Assembly (NCBI RefSeq): GCF_004368785.1
Contig: NZ_SODM01000003.1
Coordinates: 558,001 to 622,000, forward strand
Source of the DNA: Flavobacterium sp. 270
Lineage (GTDB): Bacteria; Bacteroidota; Bacteroidia; Flavobacteriales; Flavobacteriaceae
Length of the DNA: 64,000 nucleotides
Reading direction: 5' to 3'
Shown here: positions 38,236-47,775 of the stretch, in pieces
Numbering within the stretch: the stretch's first letter is position 1
Layout of the letters: each line of letters starts with the position of its first letter
Position numbers and translations under genes: made by a program
Notes under the pieces: generated by a model
Seen by the model: the letters and a program-made list of their open reading frames with translations, nothing else
The model's database searches: none
Told to the model about the DNA's origin: nothing

Positions 38236-38658
38236 ATGAAAAAAGTAATTTCGGTTTTGGTAGTTTTTGTTTTAATTTCTTGTGGAGCAAAAAAGACAAC
38301 GGGTTCAAGCGCATTGTACGAAGTTTTAACCACACAATCTGATGGCGGTGGAAATATTAAGTTTTTTGAAATTTTGACTGAACCAAATGAAGTGAAAATG
38401 TTAGAAAATGATCCGCTTTTAGCAGGTAAAGTAAAAGAGGGAGATACAAACAGTTCGAACTATGTTATTTTAAACATGGGAGAGAAAAACACTGGGGGTT
38501 ACTCGATAGCGGTAGAAAAAGTAGAAGAAACCGATAAGAACATTATCATTACGGTAAAAGAAAATAGTCCAGCACCTGGCGGAATGAATATGCAGGTAAT
38601 TACATATCCTTACACGGTAGTAAAAATACATTCTAAGAAACCGATTATTATCAATTAA
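38236..38658 (+). CDS. PrcB-domain lipoprotein
   Basis: 140 residues with a lipobox-like signal (VLVVFVLISCGAKK, C16). The C-terminal part, VILNMGEKNTGGYSIAVEKV to TYPYTVVKI, matches the PrcB C-terminal domain first described in a protease complex of Treponema. In Bacteroidota the role of free PrcB-domain lipoproteins is not established. It probably shares the transcript of bshA. The bidirectional hairpin at 38828 ends it. Confidence 0.83.
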   Translation: MKKVISVLVVFVLISCGAKKTTGSSALYEVLTTQSDGGGNIKFFEILTEPNEVKMLENDPLLAGKVKEGDTNSSNYVILNMGEKNTGGYSIAVEKVEETDKNIIITVKENSPAPGGMNMQVITYPYTVVKIHSKKPIIIN

Positions 38659-38720
38659 ATTGTGGTTTGTTAATGTAGTTTAGCTGCATAGAACGCTAAG
38701 ATTTACGCAAAGATTTTTTT

Positions 38721-38803
38721 TGCCACGAATTACACAAATTTGCACAAATTTTTCTCACTATATTCAAGATATAAATTCGTGGAAATTTGTGTAATTCGTG
38801 GCA
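38721..38803. repeat. Perfect 21-bp inverted repeat element
   Basis: TGCCACGAATTACACAAATTT at 38721-38741 pairs perfectly with its complement at 38783-38803 across a 41-base spacer. The core CACGAATT.CACAAATT recurs, with variation, in the tandem array at 50041. Confidence 0.8.
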
Positions 38804-38827
38804 TAAATTTAAAAGTTTACATCAAAA

Positions 38828-38864
38828 AAAATCCTGTCATTCTAAAAGAGTGACAGGATTTTCT
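38828..38864. terminator. Bidirectional terminator between convergent genes
   Basis: AAAATCCTGTCATTCT and AGAGTGACAGGATTTT form a long stem with A-run and T-run flanks, between the PrcB gene (plus) and the beta-barrel gene (minus). Confidence 0.8.
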
Positions 38865-38884
38865 GCGTATATATAGGTCGGTTT

Positions 38885-39382
38885 TTAGAATTTAAATTTA
38901 ACTCCTAAACCTACGTCAAATCCAAAGTTATCGTTATCATAATATCCAGAACCAATTTCTGGTCTCGCATCCAATGATAATAAAATAGGCACATTGTCGA
39001 AACCATATTCAATACCAATATCTCCAGCAGCAAAAACATAAGTTCCGCTATCATTAAATCTAGTATTATTATTGTAATAATCGTAATCCCAAGCAGCTAA
39101 ACCACCACCAACACCAGCGTACCAGTTAAAACCTTTGTCAATGTTCCAAACCCATTGATAAAGTGCAACACCTTTTACAGCGTCAACATCTCTGCTATTT
39201 CTCCAGCCTAAATCAAATTCAAGTCTGTTTTTTTGAGATAATCCTCTTTGATACGAAATCTCTCCGCCAAAACCATTATTGTCTCCTAATCGTAATCCAA
39301 GCGCGTTTTTAGCAATGTCCTGAGATTGAGCCGTAAATGCTAAACCTAGCAGCATAATGGCTGATAAAATTATTTTTTTCAT
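38885..39382 (-). CDS. Small outer-membrane beta-barrel protein
   Basis: 165 residues with signal peptide MKKIILSAIMLLGLAFTAQS. The mature part alternates aromatic and polar residues (RGLSQKNRLEFDLGWRNS, WYAGVGGGLAAWDYDYYNNN) and ends in a typical barrel terminus GVGLGVKFKF-like with a final Phe. Probably eight strands, like small Opa/OmpX-type barrels. Function unknown. Stands alone between the terminator at 38828 and lpxH. Confidence 0.8.
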   Translation of the reverse strand: MKKIILSAIMLLGLAFTAQSQDIAKNALGLRLGDNNGFGGEISYQRGLSQKNRLEFDLGWRNSRDVDAVKGVALYQWVWNIDKGFNWYAGVGGGLAAWDYDYYNNNTRFNDSGTYVFAAGDIGIEYGFDNVPILLSLDARPEIGSGYYDNDNFGFDVGLGVKFKF

Positions 39383-39530
39383 AAATAGGTATTAATTTGT
39401 TTTTCAAATGTACTATTAGTATAAAACTCAGAATGTATATAATTATTTCATAAAATTATATAATTCACATTTGATCCCTATTTATGAGGCTTCGCGATAA
39501 TAAGTAGTGTTTAATCTATAATTTTTAGAT

Positions 39531-40355
39531 TTATTGTTTTAAAATAGAAGTAATCAATTGATTGCTTAAAAATTTATCCTCCATTTCAAAAAGATTCTCC
39601 TCGTCAGTAAAATTGCTTTGCTTGTACGAATATAATTTCCAACGTTTCTTGTGATATTCTAATGCCGTCAAATTTTCAATCCAATCACCAGAATTAAGGT
39701 ATAAAGTAGAGCCGTGTTTGTTTTCTATAGTAGCAATCTTAGGTTCATGAATATGACCGCAGATTACATAATCGTAGTTTTTTTCGATAGCAAGATCTGT
39801 AGCAGTAGTTTCAAAATCAGAAATAAATTTAACCGCTTTTTTTACGCTCGCTTTTATTTTTTTAGAAAAAGAATACGGTTCTCGGCCCAATTTAGACAAA
39901 CACCAATTGGCAAATCGGTTAATTAGAATAAGATAATCATAACCCAATCCGCCCAATTTTGCAATCCATTTAGAATGCTGTACAGAAGCATCAAAAACAT
40001 CACCATGAAAAATCCAGGCTTTTTTGTCGTCTAATTCTAAAACCAATTTATCGACCAAAGCAAAATTCCCCATATTCATATCGCTGAATTTTCGGAGAAT
40101 TTCGTCATGATTCCCAGTGATATAATACACTTTTGTGCCTTTTGAGGCCATACCTATTATACGCTGAATAACTCTTAAATGAGATTTTGGGAAGTACGAT
40201 TTTCTAAACTGCCAGGCATCAATAATATCACCGTTTAACACCAAAGTTTTAGGTTTTATACTTGCTAAATAATTGTTTAATTCTTTGGCGTGGCTGCCGT
40301 AAGTTCCCAAATGGACATCTGAAATAATGACCAATTCGACATTTCTCTTTTTCAA
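39531..40355 (-). CDS. lpxH: UDP-2,3-diacylglucosamine diphosphatase (LpxH-like metallophosphoesterase)
   Basis: 274 residues from a TTG start at 40355. The calcineurin-like metal motifs are in order: ISDVHLGTYG, LNGDIIDAWQ, YITGNHDEIL, IFHGDVFDA and CGHIHEPKI. Bacteroidota proteins of this length are assigned to the LpxH step of lipid A synthesis (UDP-diacylglucosamine to lipid X). The substrate is inferred from family and not readable from the motifs alone. Monocistronic, divergent from aroC. Confidence 0.82.
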   Translation of the reverse strand: MKKRNVELVIISDVHLGTYGSHAKELNNYLASIKPKTLVLNGDIIDAWQFRKSYFPKSHLRVIQRIIGMASKGTKVYYITGNHDEILRKFSDMNMGNFALVDKLVLELDDKKAWIFHGDVFDASVQHSKWIAKLGGLGYDYLILINRFANWCLSKLGREPYSFSKKIKASVKKAVKFISDFETTATDLAIEKNYDYVICGHIHEPKIATIENKHGSTLYLNSGDWIENLTALEYHKKRWKLYSYKQSNFTDEENLFEMEDKFLSNQLITSILKQ

Positions 40356-40519
40356 TTTTTATTGATTTGAAGTTTTACAAATTAACTAAACTCAAATCAG
40401 ATTTATTTTACGAAAAGGTTATCAAACGGTGTATAATTTTAATAAATTGTAATTTTTAAACAAGTTAACGTTTACTTAATAATAGTAATTTTAAATTTTT
40501 TAATTTAATTCATAAAACT

Positions 40520-40527
40520 TACATTTG
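40520..40527 (+). promoter_or_regulatory. -7 promoter element of aroC
   Basis: TACATTTG, a perfect TAnnTTTG match, 16 bases before the aroC ATG. The -33 region is T-rich without a clear TTG. Confidence 0.5.
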
Positions 40528-40543
40528 CTCAAAACAAATTACA

Positions 40544-41602
40544 ATGGCAGGAAATAGCTACGGCACACTCTATAAAGTAACAACATTTGGAGAATCTCAT
40601 GGTGAAGCATTAGGCGGTATCATTGATGGTTGTCCGTCAGGAATAGAACTAGATTTTGAAGCAATAGAAGTTGAAATGTCCCGCAGAAAACCAGGGCAGT
40701 CAGCAATTGTAACACAAAGAAAAGAACCAGACGCAGTTCAGTTTTTATCAGGAATTTTTGAAGGTAAAACTACAGGAACACCAATTGGTTTTATTATCCC
40801 GAATACCAACCAAAAGTCTGATGATTATTCGCATATCAAAGACAATTACAGACCAAGCCACGCCGATTACGTTTACGACCAAAAATATGGTTTTCGCGAC
40901 TATCGCGGCGGCGGAAGAAGTTCTGCAAGAGAAACAGCAAGCAGAGTAGTAGCAGGCGCAATTGCAAAACAAATGCTGCCAGAAATTAAGATTAACGCTT
41001 ATGTGTCTTCAGTTGGTCCAATTCATTTAGATACGCCTTATCAGGACTTAGATTTTTCTAAAATAGAAAGCAATCCAGTACGTTGTCCAGACGAAAAATC
41101 GGCAGCAATAATGGAAGAATATATTCGTGATATCCGCAAGCAGGGCGATACCGTTGGTGGTATTGTTTCTTGTGTAATTCAGAATGTTCCTGTTGGTTTA
41201 GGAGAACCGGTTTTTGATAAACTACATGCAGAATTAGGAAAAGCAATGCTTTCTATAAACGCAGTAAAAGGTTTTGAATACGGAAGCGGTTTTTCTGGTT
41301 CTGAAATGAAAGGAAGCCAGCACAACGATTTATACAATCCTGACGGAACGACAAAAACGAATCTTTCTGGAGGAATTCAAGGTGGGATTAGTAACGGAAT
41401 GGATATTTATTTTAGAGTAGCTTTTAAACCTGTTGCTACTATCATGCAGACTCAGGACTCCTTAGATAATAAAGGAAATATTACACCAATGACTGGTAAA
41501 GGCCGTCATGATCCATGTGTAGTACCTCGCGCAGTGCCAATTGTAGAAGCAATGGCGGCGATTGTTTTGGCAGATTTTTATTTAATCAACAAAACATATT
41601 AA
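40544..41602 (+). CDS. aroC: Chorismate synthase
   Basis: 352 residues. Signature motifs: [20 protein letters not shown] at the N-terminus; the FMN/EPSP-binding [17 protein letters not shown]; and [20 protein letters not shown] near the C-terminus. It makes chorismate from EPSP, the last step of the shikimate pathway. The rest of the pathway is outside the window. The symporter gene follows 52 bases later, with no terminator between. Confidence 0.97.
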   Translation: MAGNSYGTLYKVTTFGESHGEALGGIIDGCPSGIELDFEAIEVEMSRRKPGQSAIVTQRKEPDAVQFLSGIFEGKTTGTPIGFIIPNTNQKSDDYSHIKDNYRPSHADYVYDQKYGFRDYRGGGRSSARETASRVVAGAIAKQMLPEIKINAYVSSVGPIHLDTPYQDLDFSKIESNPVRCPDEKSAAIMEEYIRDIRKQGDTVGGIVSCVIQNVPVGLGEPVFDKLHAELGKAMLSINAVKGFEYGSGFSGSEMKGSQHNDLYNPDGTTKTNLSGGIQGGISNGMDIYFRVAFKPVATIMQTQDSLDNKGNITPMTGKGRHDPCVVPRAVPIVEAMAAIVLADFYLINKTY

Positions 41603-41654
41603 TAAAAGTTAAGGCAGTGAGGGTCTTAATATTTTAATTAAAAACAAACAATTA

Positions 41655-42941
41655 ATGCAAATTACAGAAACAGAAACTAAAAAAAAATCATTTCTTTCAG
41701 GATTAACAGGGCAGATTATACTTGCCATGATTCTGGGTGCAACATTAGGAATTATTTTGCACAATACAATTTCGCCAGAGGCAGCACAGTCATTTAGTAC
41801 AAAAATAAAAATGCTTGCTACTGTCTTCATCCGATTGGTGCAGATGATTATTTCGCCGTTAGTATTTACGACTTTAGTAGTTGGAATTGCTAAATTAGGA
41901 GATTTAAAAACTGTTGGAAGAATTGGAGGAAAAGCACTTGGATGGTTTTTTACCGCTTCTTTTATTTCCTTATTAATAGGATTATTTTATGTAAATATTT
42001 TAGAGCCGGGAGTAGGATTGAAATTGGATCATGTTGATATGTCGGCTGCGTCTGAAGTAACTGCAAAAACTACTACTTTATCCTTTGAAAATTTTATAGA
42101 ACATATTGTTCCTAAAAGTATTTTTGAAGCGATGGCTACCAATGAGATTCTGCAGATTGTAATTTTCTCTATATTTTTTGGATTGGCTGCTGCATCATTA
42201 GGAACTACTGTAAAACCTGTTGTAAATGCTTTAGACAAAGTATCGCATATTGTTTTAAAAATGGTAAACTATGTAATGAACTTCGCGCCAATTGGTGTTT
42301 TTGGAGCCATTGCAGGTGTTTTTGCCATTAGAGATGCAGAAGAATTAATAATTACATACTTCAAGTTTTTTGGTTCATTCCTTATCGGAATCAGTACTTT
42401 ATGGGTTGTCTTGATCGCAGTAGGGTATATTTTCTTAAAAGGAAGAATGACTCAATTGCTAAAAAGAATTATTGGGCCATTGGCAATCGCTTTTGGAACT
42501 ACAAGTTCTGAGGCTGTTTTTCCTAAACTAACAGAAGAATTAGAAGACTTTGGTGTAAAAGACAAAATAGTATCTTTTATGTTGCCGTTGGGTTATTCCT
42601 TTAATCTTGACGGAAGTATGATGTACATGACTTTTGCCAGTATTTTTATTGCGCAGTTCTATGGCGTACATTTAGATTTAGGAACTCAAATGGTAATGCT
42701 TTTGGTTTTAATGTTAACCAGTAAAGGTATTGCCGGCGTACCAAGAGCAAGTTTAGTTGTTGTTGCGGCAACTTGCGGCATGTTTAAAATTCCGGTTGAG
42801 GGAATTGCCCTTATTTTGCCAATTGATCACTTTTGCGATATGTTTAGAAGCGCAACCAATGTTTTAGGAAATGCTTTGGCAACTTCGGTAGTAGGACAGT
42901 GGGAAAATGATAAAGAAGAAAAAGAAGTTTCTGAGAGCTAA
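41655..42941 (+). CDS. Dicarboxylate/amino-acid:cation symporter (DAACS family)
   Basis: 428 residues with eight membrane helices and two re-entrant loops. The serine-rich hairpin is FGTTSSEAVFPKL. The NMDGS-like motif appears as FNLDGSMMYM. The second hairpin is SKGIAGVPRASLVVVAAT and helix 8 has LPIDHFCDMFRSATNVLGNA. These are GltP/DctA hallmarks. It imports glutamate, aspartate or C4-dicarboxylates with protons or sodium. Ends at the terminator at 42997. Confidence 0.93.
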   Translation: MQITETETKKKSFLSGLTGQIILAMILGATLGIILHNTISPEAAQSFSTKIKMLATVFIRLVQMIISPLVFTTLVVGIAKLGDLKTVGRIGGKALGWFFTASFISLLIGLFYVNILEPGVGLKLDHVDMSAASEVTAKTTTLSFENFIEHIVPKSIFEAMATNEILQIVIFSIFFGLAAASLGTTVKPVVNALDKVSHIVLKMVNYVMNFAPIGVFGAIAGVFAIRDAEELIITYFKFFGSFLIGISTLWVVLIAVGYIFLKGRMTQLLKRIIGPLAIAFGTTSSEAVFPKLTEELEDFGVKDKIVSFMLPLGYSFNLDGSMMYMTFASIFIAQFYGVHLDLGTQMVMLLVLMLTSKGIAGVPRASLVVVAATCGMFKIPVEGIALILPIDHFCDMFRSATNVLGNALATSVVGQWENDKEEKEVSES

Positions 42942-42996
42942 AAATGGGACTATTTTCTAGTTAACATTCGAATATTTAAGAAAAGTAAGATAAAAG

Positions 42997-43034
42997 AAAA
43001 GCTGTATTTTTATTGCAAATACAGCTTTTTTTTA
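42997..43034 (+). terminator. Terminator of the symporter gene
   Basis: AAAAGCTGTATTT-TTATTGC-AAATACAGCTTTT is followed by more T. Confidence 0.85.
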
Positions 43035-43069
43035 TTTTTAAGTGTATATTTGATGAAATTAGCCTATTG

Positions 43070-45256
43070 ATGCCCCTGATACGGATTTTTTTACTACTAT
43101 TATTATGCCTGAATTGTTGTACCTACTCAGCAATTGGACAGTCTGAACCTATACCCGAAAGTAGGATCAGGAAGCTGGTACAGCAGGCTTGGGAGGATTA
43201 TAAGGATGCTAATTTCGAAAAATCATTAATCAATTCCCGCGTTGCACTAAACTATGCAACCAGTTCAAAAAATGATTATTTAATTGCAAAATCATATAAA
43301 ATTATTGCAGGAAATTACAGCGAATTATCAGAATTTGATAAAGCAATTTTCTTTTACAATAAAGCGTTGTTTTATGCTAATAAAACCAACAACGATTCTA
43401 TAAAATACAGTCTGCATAATAATCTTGGAAACTTATATTGTTTTGAAAAACAACAGTTTGATAAAGGTATTAATTATTACAAAAAATCTATTGCCTACAG
43501 CTTAAAAATTAATGACATAAGCCAGGTATATTTTACAAACGTAAATATAGCGTGGGCCTATTTTGATATTGGTAAGTTTGACGAAGGATATCCTTATTTA
43601 AAATTTGTTGGCAATAACATCAAAAAATACGGAGACGAATCTACAGAAATTGTAGTAAACATGCTGAATGGGATGTACTCTAATTTCAAAAATGATAATG
43701 CTGCTGCAAATACATATTTTAAAAACGCAATAGCAGCCGGAAAAGACAGTGACGAAAGATCCGATTTGGCATACGCACATTTAGAATATTCTAAATTCTT
43801 AACCAAAACCAAAAGATACAAAGAAGCTTACGACAATCTTATTTTGTACAATCAGATTACCGAAGAACTCTACAATCAGGAAAAACTTAAAAAAGCTTCT
43901 ATTGCCGGGTTTAACCTAGAATTGGACGAATATAAAAGACAGATTGATAAAATTGAAAGTGAAAAATCTTCACAATATCAAAGCCTTAAAAAGTCCAGAA
44001 TTATTGTAGTCCTGTTTGTATTGATTTCATTTATTCTTCTTTTCTTACTGATTACTTTAATTAAAAATATCAGATACAAAAAGAAACTCAACGTAGAGCT
44101 TTTAGAAGCAAAGGAAATTGCAGAAGAAGCTTCTCTTCTTAAAACACAATTTATTTCGACTATAAGCCACGAATTGCGTACACCGCTTTACGGAGTTGTG
44201 GGAATCACCAATATGCTTTTGGAAGAACATAAAGAATTATCGCGAAGCCAGCATTTAAGCTCTTTAAAATTTTCTGCCCGATATTTATTATCATTAGTAA
44301 ATGATATTCTCCAGATCAATAAAATTGAAGAAAACAAAGTAGTACTAGAAAATTTGACTTTTAATATTTCTGATGAAATTACAATGATCAAAAATTCACT
44401 TTCATTCTTATCACAGAAAAACAATAATCAGATTACAATTGAAATAGACCATCAAATTCCCGAATATTTAATAGGAGACAAACTTCGACTGGCTCAGATC
44501 CTGATGAATTTAGTCAGCAATGCATTAAAGTTTACTAAAGACGGAGAAGTAGAAATTATTGTAAAATTAAGTAAAGTAGAAGAGAAGTTTCATTTCCTTG
44601 ATTTTCTTATTAAAGATAATGGAGTTGGAATTGCCATTGTAGATCAGGGTAAAATTTTTGAAAAATTTGTTCAGGTAGGACGTAAAGATGAAGATTATCA
44701 AGGAACAGGTTTAGGGCTTAGTATTGTAAAAAGATTATTAGTTCTTTTTGGAAGTACCATTAGCTTACAAAGCAATATTGGCGAAGGAACATCATTTTCG
44801 TTTACAATTCCTTTTGAACACGATCCGCAAAAAACAAAACATATTATTGATGAAATCGAAGTGGATTTAAGTTCAGATGATGTTTATAAAATCTTAATTG
44901 TAGAAGATAATATTATCAATCAGCTTGTTACGAGAAAAATAATAGAAAAACACAATTATGTGTGTAATGTAGTTGATGATGGTTTTGGTGCATTAAAAAT
45001 ACTTGAAAACGAGCAGTTTGATCTTATTCTAATGGATATTAATATGCCTTTGATGAATGGATTTGAAACCACAAAAAGAATACGTTTACAGGGGATAAAA
45101 ACGCCAATTGTAGCTTTGACTGCTTTTGATAAAGATGAAATAACAGAAGAAGCGATTTCGTCTGGAATTAATGATATTATTATTAAACCGTTTGAACCTG
45201 TTAAACTGTTTAAAATTATAAATTACTTAATAAAAGAAGCAAAAAACGCTGGTTAA
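43070..45256 (+). CDS. Hybrid sensor histidine kinase / response regulator with TPR sensor
   Basis: 728 residues from the ATG at 43070, which gives a signal sequence (MPLIRIFLLLLLCLNCC). The longer open frame starts within the preceding terminator. Order: TPR repeats in the periplasm (about 35-270, e.g. DKAIFFYNKALFYANKTNND); one membrane helix (about 305-330); HisKA with FISTISHELRTPLYGVVG; HATPase_c with NALKFTKDGE, DNGVGI and GTGLGLSIVKRLL; then a receiver domain with the phospho-acceptor in LILMDINMPLMNG and KPFEP. TPR-linked kinases are common in Flavobacteria; the signal is unknown. Its 3' end shares a palindrome with the helicase gene. Confidence 0.92.
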   Translation: MPLIRIFLLLLLCLNCCTYSAIGQSEPIPESRIRKLVQQAWEDYKDANFEKSLINSRVALNYATSSKNDYLIAKSYKIIAGNYSELSEFDKAIFFYNKALFYANKTNNDSIKYSLHNNLGNLYCFEKQQFDKGINYYKKSIAYSLKINDISQVYFTNVNIAWAYFDIGKFDEGYPYLKFVGNNIKKYGDESTEIVVNMLNGMYSNFKNDNAAANTYFKNAIAAGKDSDERSDLAYAHLEYSKFLTKTKRYKEAYDNLILYNQITEELYNQEKLKKASIAGFNLELDEYKRQIDKIESEKSSQYQSLKKSRIIVVLFVLISFILLFLLITLIKNIRYKKKLNVELLEAKEIAEEASLLKTQFISTISHELRTPLYGVVGITNMLLEEHKELSRSQHLSSLKFSARYLLSLVNDILQINKIEENKVVLENLTFNISDEITMIKNSLSFLSQKNNNQITIEIDHQIPEYLIGDKLRLAQILMNLVSNALKFTKDGEVEIIVKLSKVEEKFHFLDFLIKDNGVGIAIVDQGKIFEKFVQVGRKDEDYQGTGLGLSIVKRLLVLFGSTISLQSNIGEGTSFSFTIPFEHDPQKTKHIIDEIEVDLSSDDVYKILIVEDNIINQLVTRKIIEKHNYVCNVVDDGFGALKILENEQFDLILMDINMPLMNGFETTKRIRLQGIKTPIVALTAFDKDEITEEAISSGINDIIIKPFEPVKLFKIINYLIKEAKNAG

Positions 45257-45270
45257 TACCAGCGTTTTTT
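45241..45270. terminator. Bidirectional terminator formed by the coding ends of two genes
   Basis: AAAAAACGCTGGT-TAAT-ACCAGCGTTTTTT is a perfect 13-bp stem with a four-base loop. The loop holds both stop codons: plus-strand TAA at 45254-45256 and minus-strand TAA at 45255-45253. Both T-runs are in place, one for each direction. Confidence 0.85.
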
Positions 45271-46506
45271 ATTTTGTTTAGAAGCATTAGACTTTCTCGA
45301 TTTATGAGCGCCTCCGCTTCGGTTTGAGTTTTTAGGTTTTTCAGCAGCTGCCGCTTCCGGGCTTCCTGCATGCCATTGATAAGGATGATCTGTAATCGTT
45401 TGTACATCCACTTTTATCAATTTCTGAATATCTTTCCAATACGGATGTTCGTCTTTACTGCAAAATGAAATTGCAATACCGCCATTTCCTGCACGACCAG
45501 TTCTTCCAATTCGGTGAACATACGTTTCAGGAATATTCGGTAAATCAAAATTGATTACAAAAGGCAGCTGATCAATATCAATTCCTCTTGCGGCAATATC
45601 TGTAGCGACAAGCACACCAACTTCTTTGTTTTTAAAAGCATCCAAAACACGTTGTCTCGCGTTTTGAGATTTATCTCCATGAATAGCTTCTGCCGGAATC
45701 TCTTTTTTGCGAAGTGCTTTTACAACATTATCAGCACCGTGTTTCGTTCTCGAAAAAACCAAAACATTAGATAAATTTTCGTTTTTTATTAAATGGTATA
45801 ATAAATTTCTTTTCTCTGTTTTCTCCACAAAATAAATGCGTTGCTCCACATTTTCGGCAGTAGAAGAAACTGGCGAAACTTCTACTTTTGCAGGATCCTG
45901 AAGAAACATTTCTGCCAATTCGCGAATAGCAATTGGCATTGTTGCAGAAAACAATAAAGTTTGTCTGTTTTTAGGAGTCAGTTTTACGATCTTTTTTACA
46001 TCGTTTATAAAACCCATATCCAGCATTTGATCAGCCTCATCCAGAACCAAAGTATGTAAATGATCTAAATCAATAAAACCTTGTTTTTGTAAATCTAATA
46101 ATCTACCCGGAGTAGCCACCAAAATATCAATACCCTTTTTTAAAGTATCTACTTGTGGATTTTGAGAAACACCTCCAAAAATAGTCAATTGTGTTAAATT
46201 GGTATATTTTGCATAAGTGTCAAAACTTTCTCCAATTTGTACCGCTAATTCGCGGGTTGGAGTAACTATAAGAGCACGAATTTGTTTGGCTTTTTTTGAT
46301 GAACCAACAATTCGGTGTAATTGATGTATAATTGGAATTGCAAATGCAGCAGTTTTTCCCGTACCCGTCTGCGCGCAGCCAATGAGGTCTCTTCCCGCTA
46401 AAACGATCGGAATAGATTGTTCCTGAATTGGTGTAGGATTAAGGTAGCCCTCTTCAAAAACGGCTTTTTGTATACTTTTAGAAAGTGATAAATCTTCGAA
46501 TAACAT
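45253..46506 (-). CDS. DEAD-box RNA helicase (RhlE-like)
   Basis: 417 residues. Motifs in order: the Q motif with NPTPIQEQSIPIVLAG; Walker A AQTGTGKTAAF; PTRELAVQ; DEAD in VLDEADQMLDMGF; SAT in LLFSATMP; VLVATDIAARGIDI; and HRIGRTGRAG. The basic C-terminal tail (about 385-417, N/S/K/R-rich, ending NKKRWY) probably binds RNA. RhlE-type enzymes help ribosome assembly and mRNA turnover, often in the cold. Its last residues lie in the palindrome at 45241. Confidence 0.94.
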   Translation of the reverse strand: MLFEDLSLSKSIQKAVFEEGYLNPTPIQEQSIPIVLAGRDLIGCAQTGTGKTAAFAIPIIHQLHRIVGSSKKAKQIRALIVTPTRELAVQIGESFDTYAKYTNLTQLTIFGGVSQNPQVDTLKKGIDILVATPGRLLDLQKQGFIDLDHLHTLVLDEADQMLDMGFINDVKKIVKLTPKNRQTLLFSATMPIAIRELAEMFLQDPAKVEVSPVSSTAENVEQRIYFVEKTEKRNLLYHLIKNENLSNVLVFSRTKHGADNVVKALRKKEIPAEAIHGDKSQNARQRVLDAFKNKEVGVLVATDIAARGIDIDQLPFVINFDLPNIPETYVHRIGRTGRAGNGGIAISFCSKDEHPYWKDIQKLIKVDVQTITDHPYQWHAGSPEAAAAEKPKNSNRSGGAHKSRKSNASKQNKKRWY

Positions 46507-46551
46507 ATCTTATGTGTTAAGAATTTTAGTTTTAAGTACTAAAAATCTGTG

Positions 46552-46559
46552 CAAAGATA
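46552..46559 (-). promoter_or_regulatory. -7 promoter element of the helicase gene
   Basis: The minus strand reads TATCTTTG, a perfect TAnnTTTG match, 45 bases before the ATG at 46506, leaving a leader of about 40 bases. The -33 element is not clear. Confidence 0.45.
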
Positions 46560-46640
46560 GGTTTATTCAGTCAATCGTTTATTTGAATTGCCTTTTATTT
46601 GGTAAAACGACTAATTTTCAGTAGTTAAACCAGCTGAAAA

Positions 46641-47678
46641 TTAATCTCTTTCAAGGTTTGCTTTTATAAAATCAGTTACTAAATAACCAATTAATTTTCC
46701 AATCAAATTATTGTTTGGTGAATTGTCAAGATCTGGTGCTCCTTCGCAAATATGCAGATACGCCGCATTTTTATGCTGTGCAAAAAATGATACAAACTGG
46801 CGCAATTCTTCTACAGAAAAACCGCTGATTGTCATGGCACTGCTGGCAATATTAGGAATAGCATCCAAGTCAATTTCAATTCCGAAAGCATCATTTTTTA
46901 TAAAATCCAGTGCATAAATCATTTCATTATTGAAATCCTTTTCCTTGCGGATATTTACACTGTCATACGTATTGTAACGTACGCGGTCTTCCAGCTTTTT
47001 TATAATATCTAAAACACTTTTTGAAGTATAATTTTCGTGTAAACCAAAAATAAAATATTTTTTTAAAAAACCTTCTTCATAAGCATAAGAGAATCCGTTA
47101 CCGCTATGACGTCCTTCTAAAATTCTAAAATCAGAATGCGCATCAAAATTAATGGCGTTTATTGGTTTTCCTTTGGCCAAAGCCGAACCTTTAATATTTC
47201 CATAAGCATTATTATGACCACCGCCAATAATAATAGGTGTTTTTCCGGCCTTTATTATAGTAAAGATAATATGCGAAACTTCTTTATCGATTTTCTCGAC
47301 AAGCTGACTTAATTTAGAACGGTCGTCGATATCGTTAAAATCCAAATTTTCAACCTCACGCATTTCATCCGCAACATTAATATGTCCCAAAACAATAATC
47401 TGGCTTCCTTTAGAAAAACGATTGTGCTGAATGTTGGCAATACTTTTTATAGCGCTTTCCCATGCAGATGCTGCTCCTGGTCTTCCGTAATTAGCGCGTA
47501 CGCCAATATCTTCGGGAATTCCCAAAAGTACATACTTAGCTTCGCTCTCTTTAAGAAACTCGATTTTATCGATTCCTTTAGGAACCACAATCATTTTTTC
47601 TCCAAACTTTATTTCACCACTTCGATGATTTGTGACTTTTGCCAAATCATTAACAGTAAAAGGGATTAATTTCTCCAT
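46641..47678 (-). CDS. hutG: Formimidoylglutamase-type arginase-family hydrolase
   Basis: 345 residues of the ureohydrolase fold. Manganese-binding motifs are IIIGGGHNNAYG, NFDAHSDFR and EIDLDAIPN. The N-terminus differs from arginase. The position 1.1 kb from hutI on the same strand supports formimidoylglutamase, which releases formamide and glutamate in the last step of histidine breakdown. Agmatinase remains an alternative by sequence alone. The coiled-coil gene on the other strand lies between it and hutI. Confidence 0.82.
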   Translation of the reverse strand: MEKLIPFTVNDLAKVTNHRSGEIKFGEKMIVVPKGIDKIEFLKESEAKYVLLGIPEDIGVRANYGRPGAASAWESAIKSIANIQHNRFSKGSQIIVLGHINVADEMREVENLDFNDIDDRSKLSQLVEKIDKEVSHIIFTIIKAGKTPIIIGGGHNNAYGNIKGSALAKGKPINAINFDAHSDFRILEGRHSGNGFSYAYEEGFLKKYFIFGLHENYTSKSVLDIIKKLEDRVRYNTYDSVNIRKEKDFNNEMIYALDFIKNDAFGIEIDLDAIPNIASSAMTISGFSVEELRQFVSFFAQHKNAAYLHICEGAPDLDNSPNNNLIGKLIGYLVTDFIKANLERD

Positions 47679-47775
47679 TAAAAAAATTTATTTTCCAAAA
47701 ATAATATAATTGTATTAAGTTACGTTATTACCTTATATTAATTCTTAAATTTGTTTAAGAAAATTTTTTAAAAAT

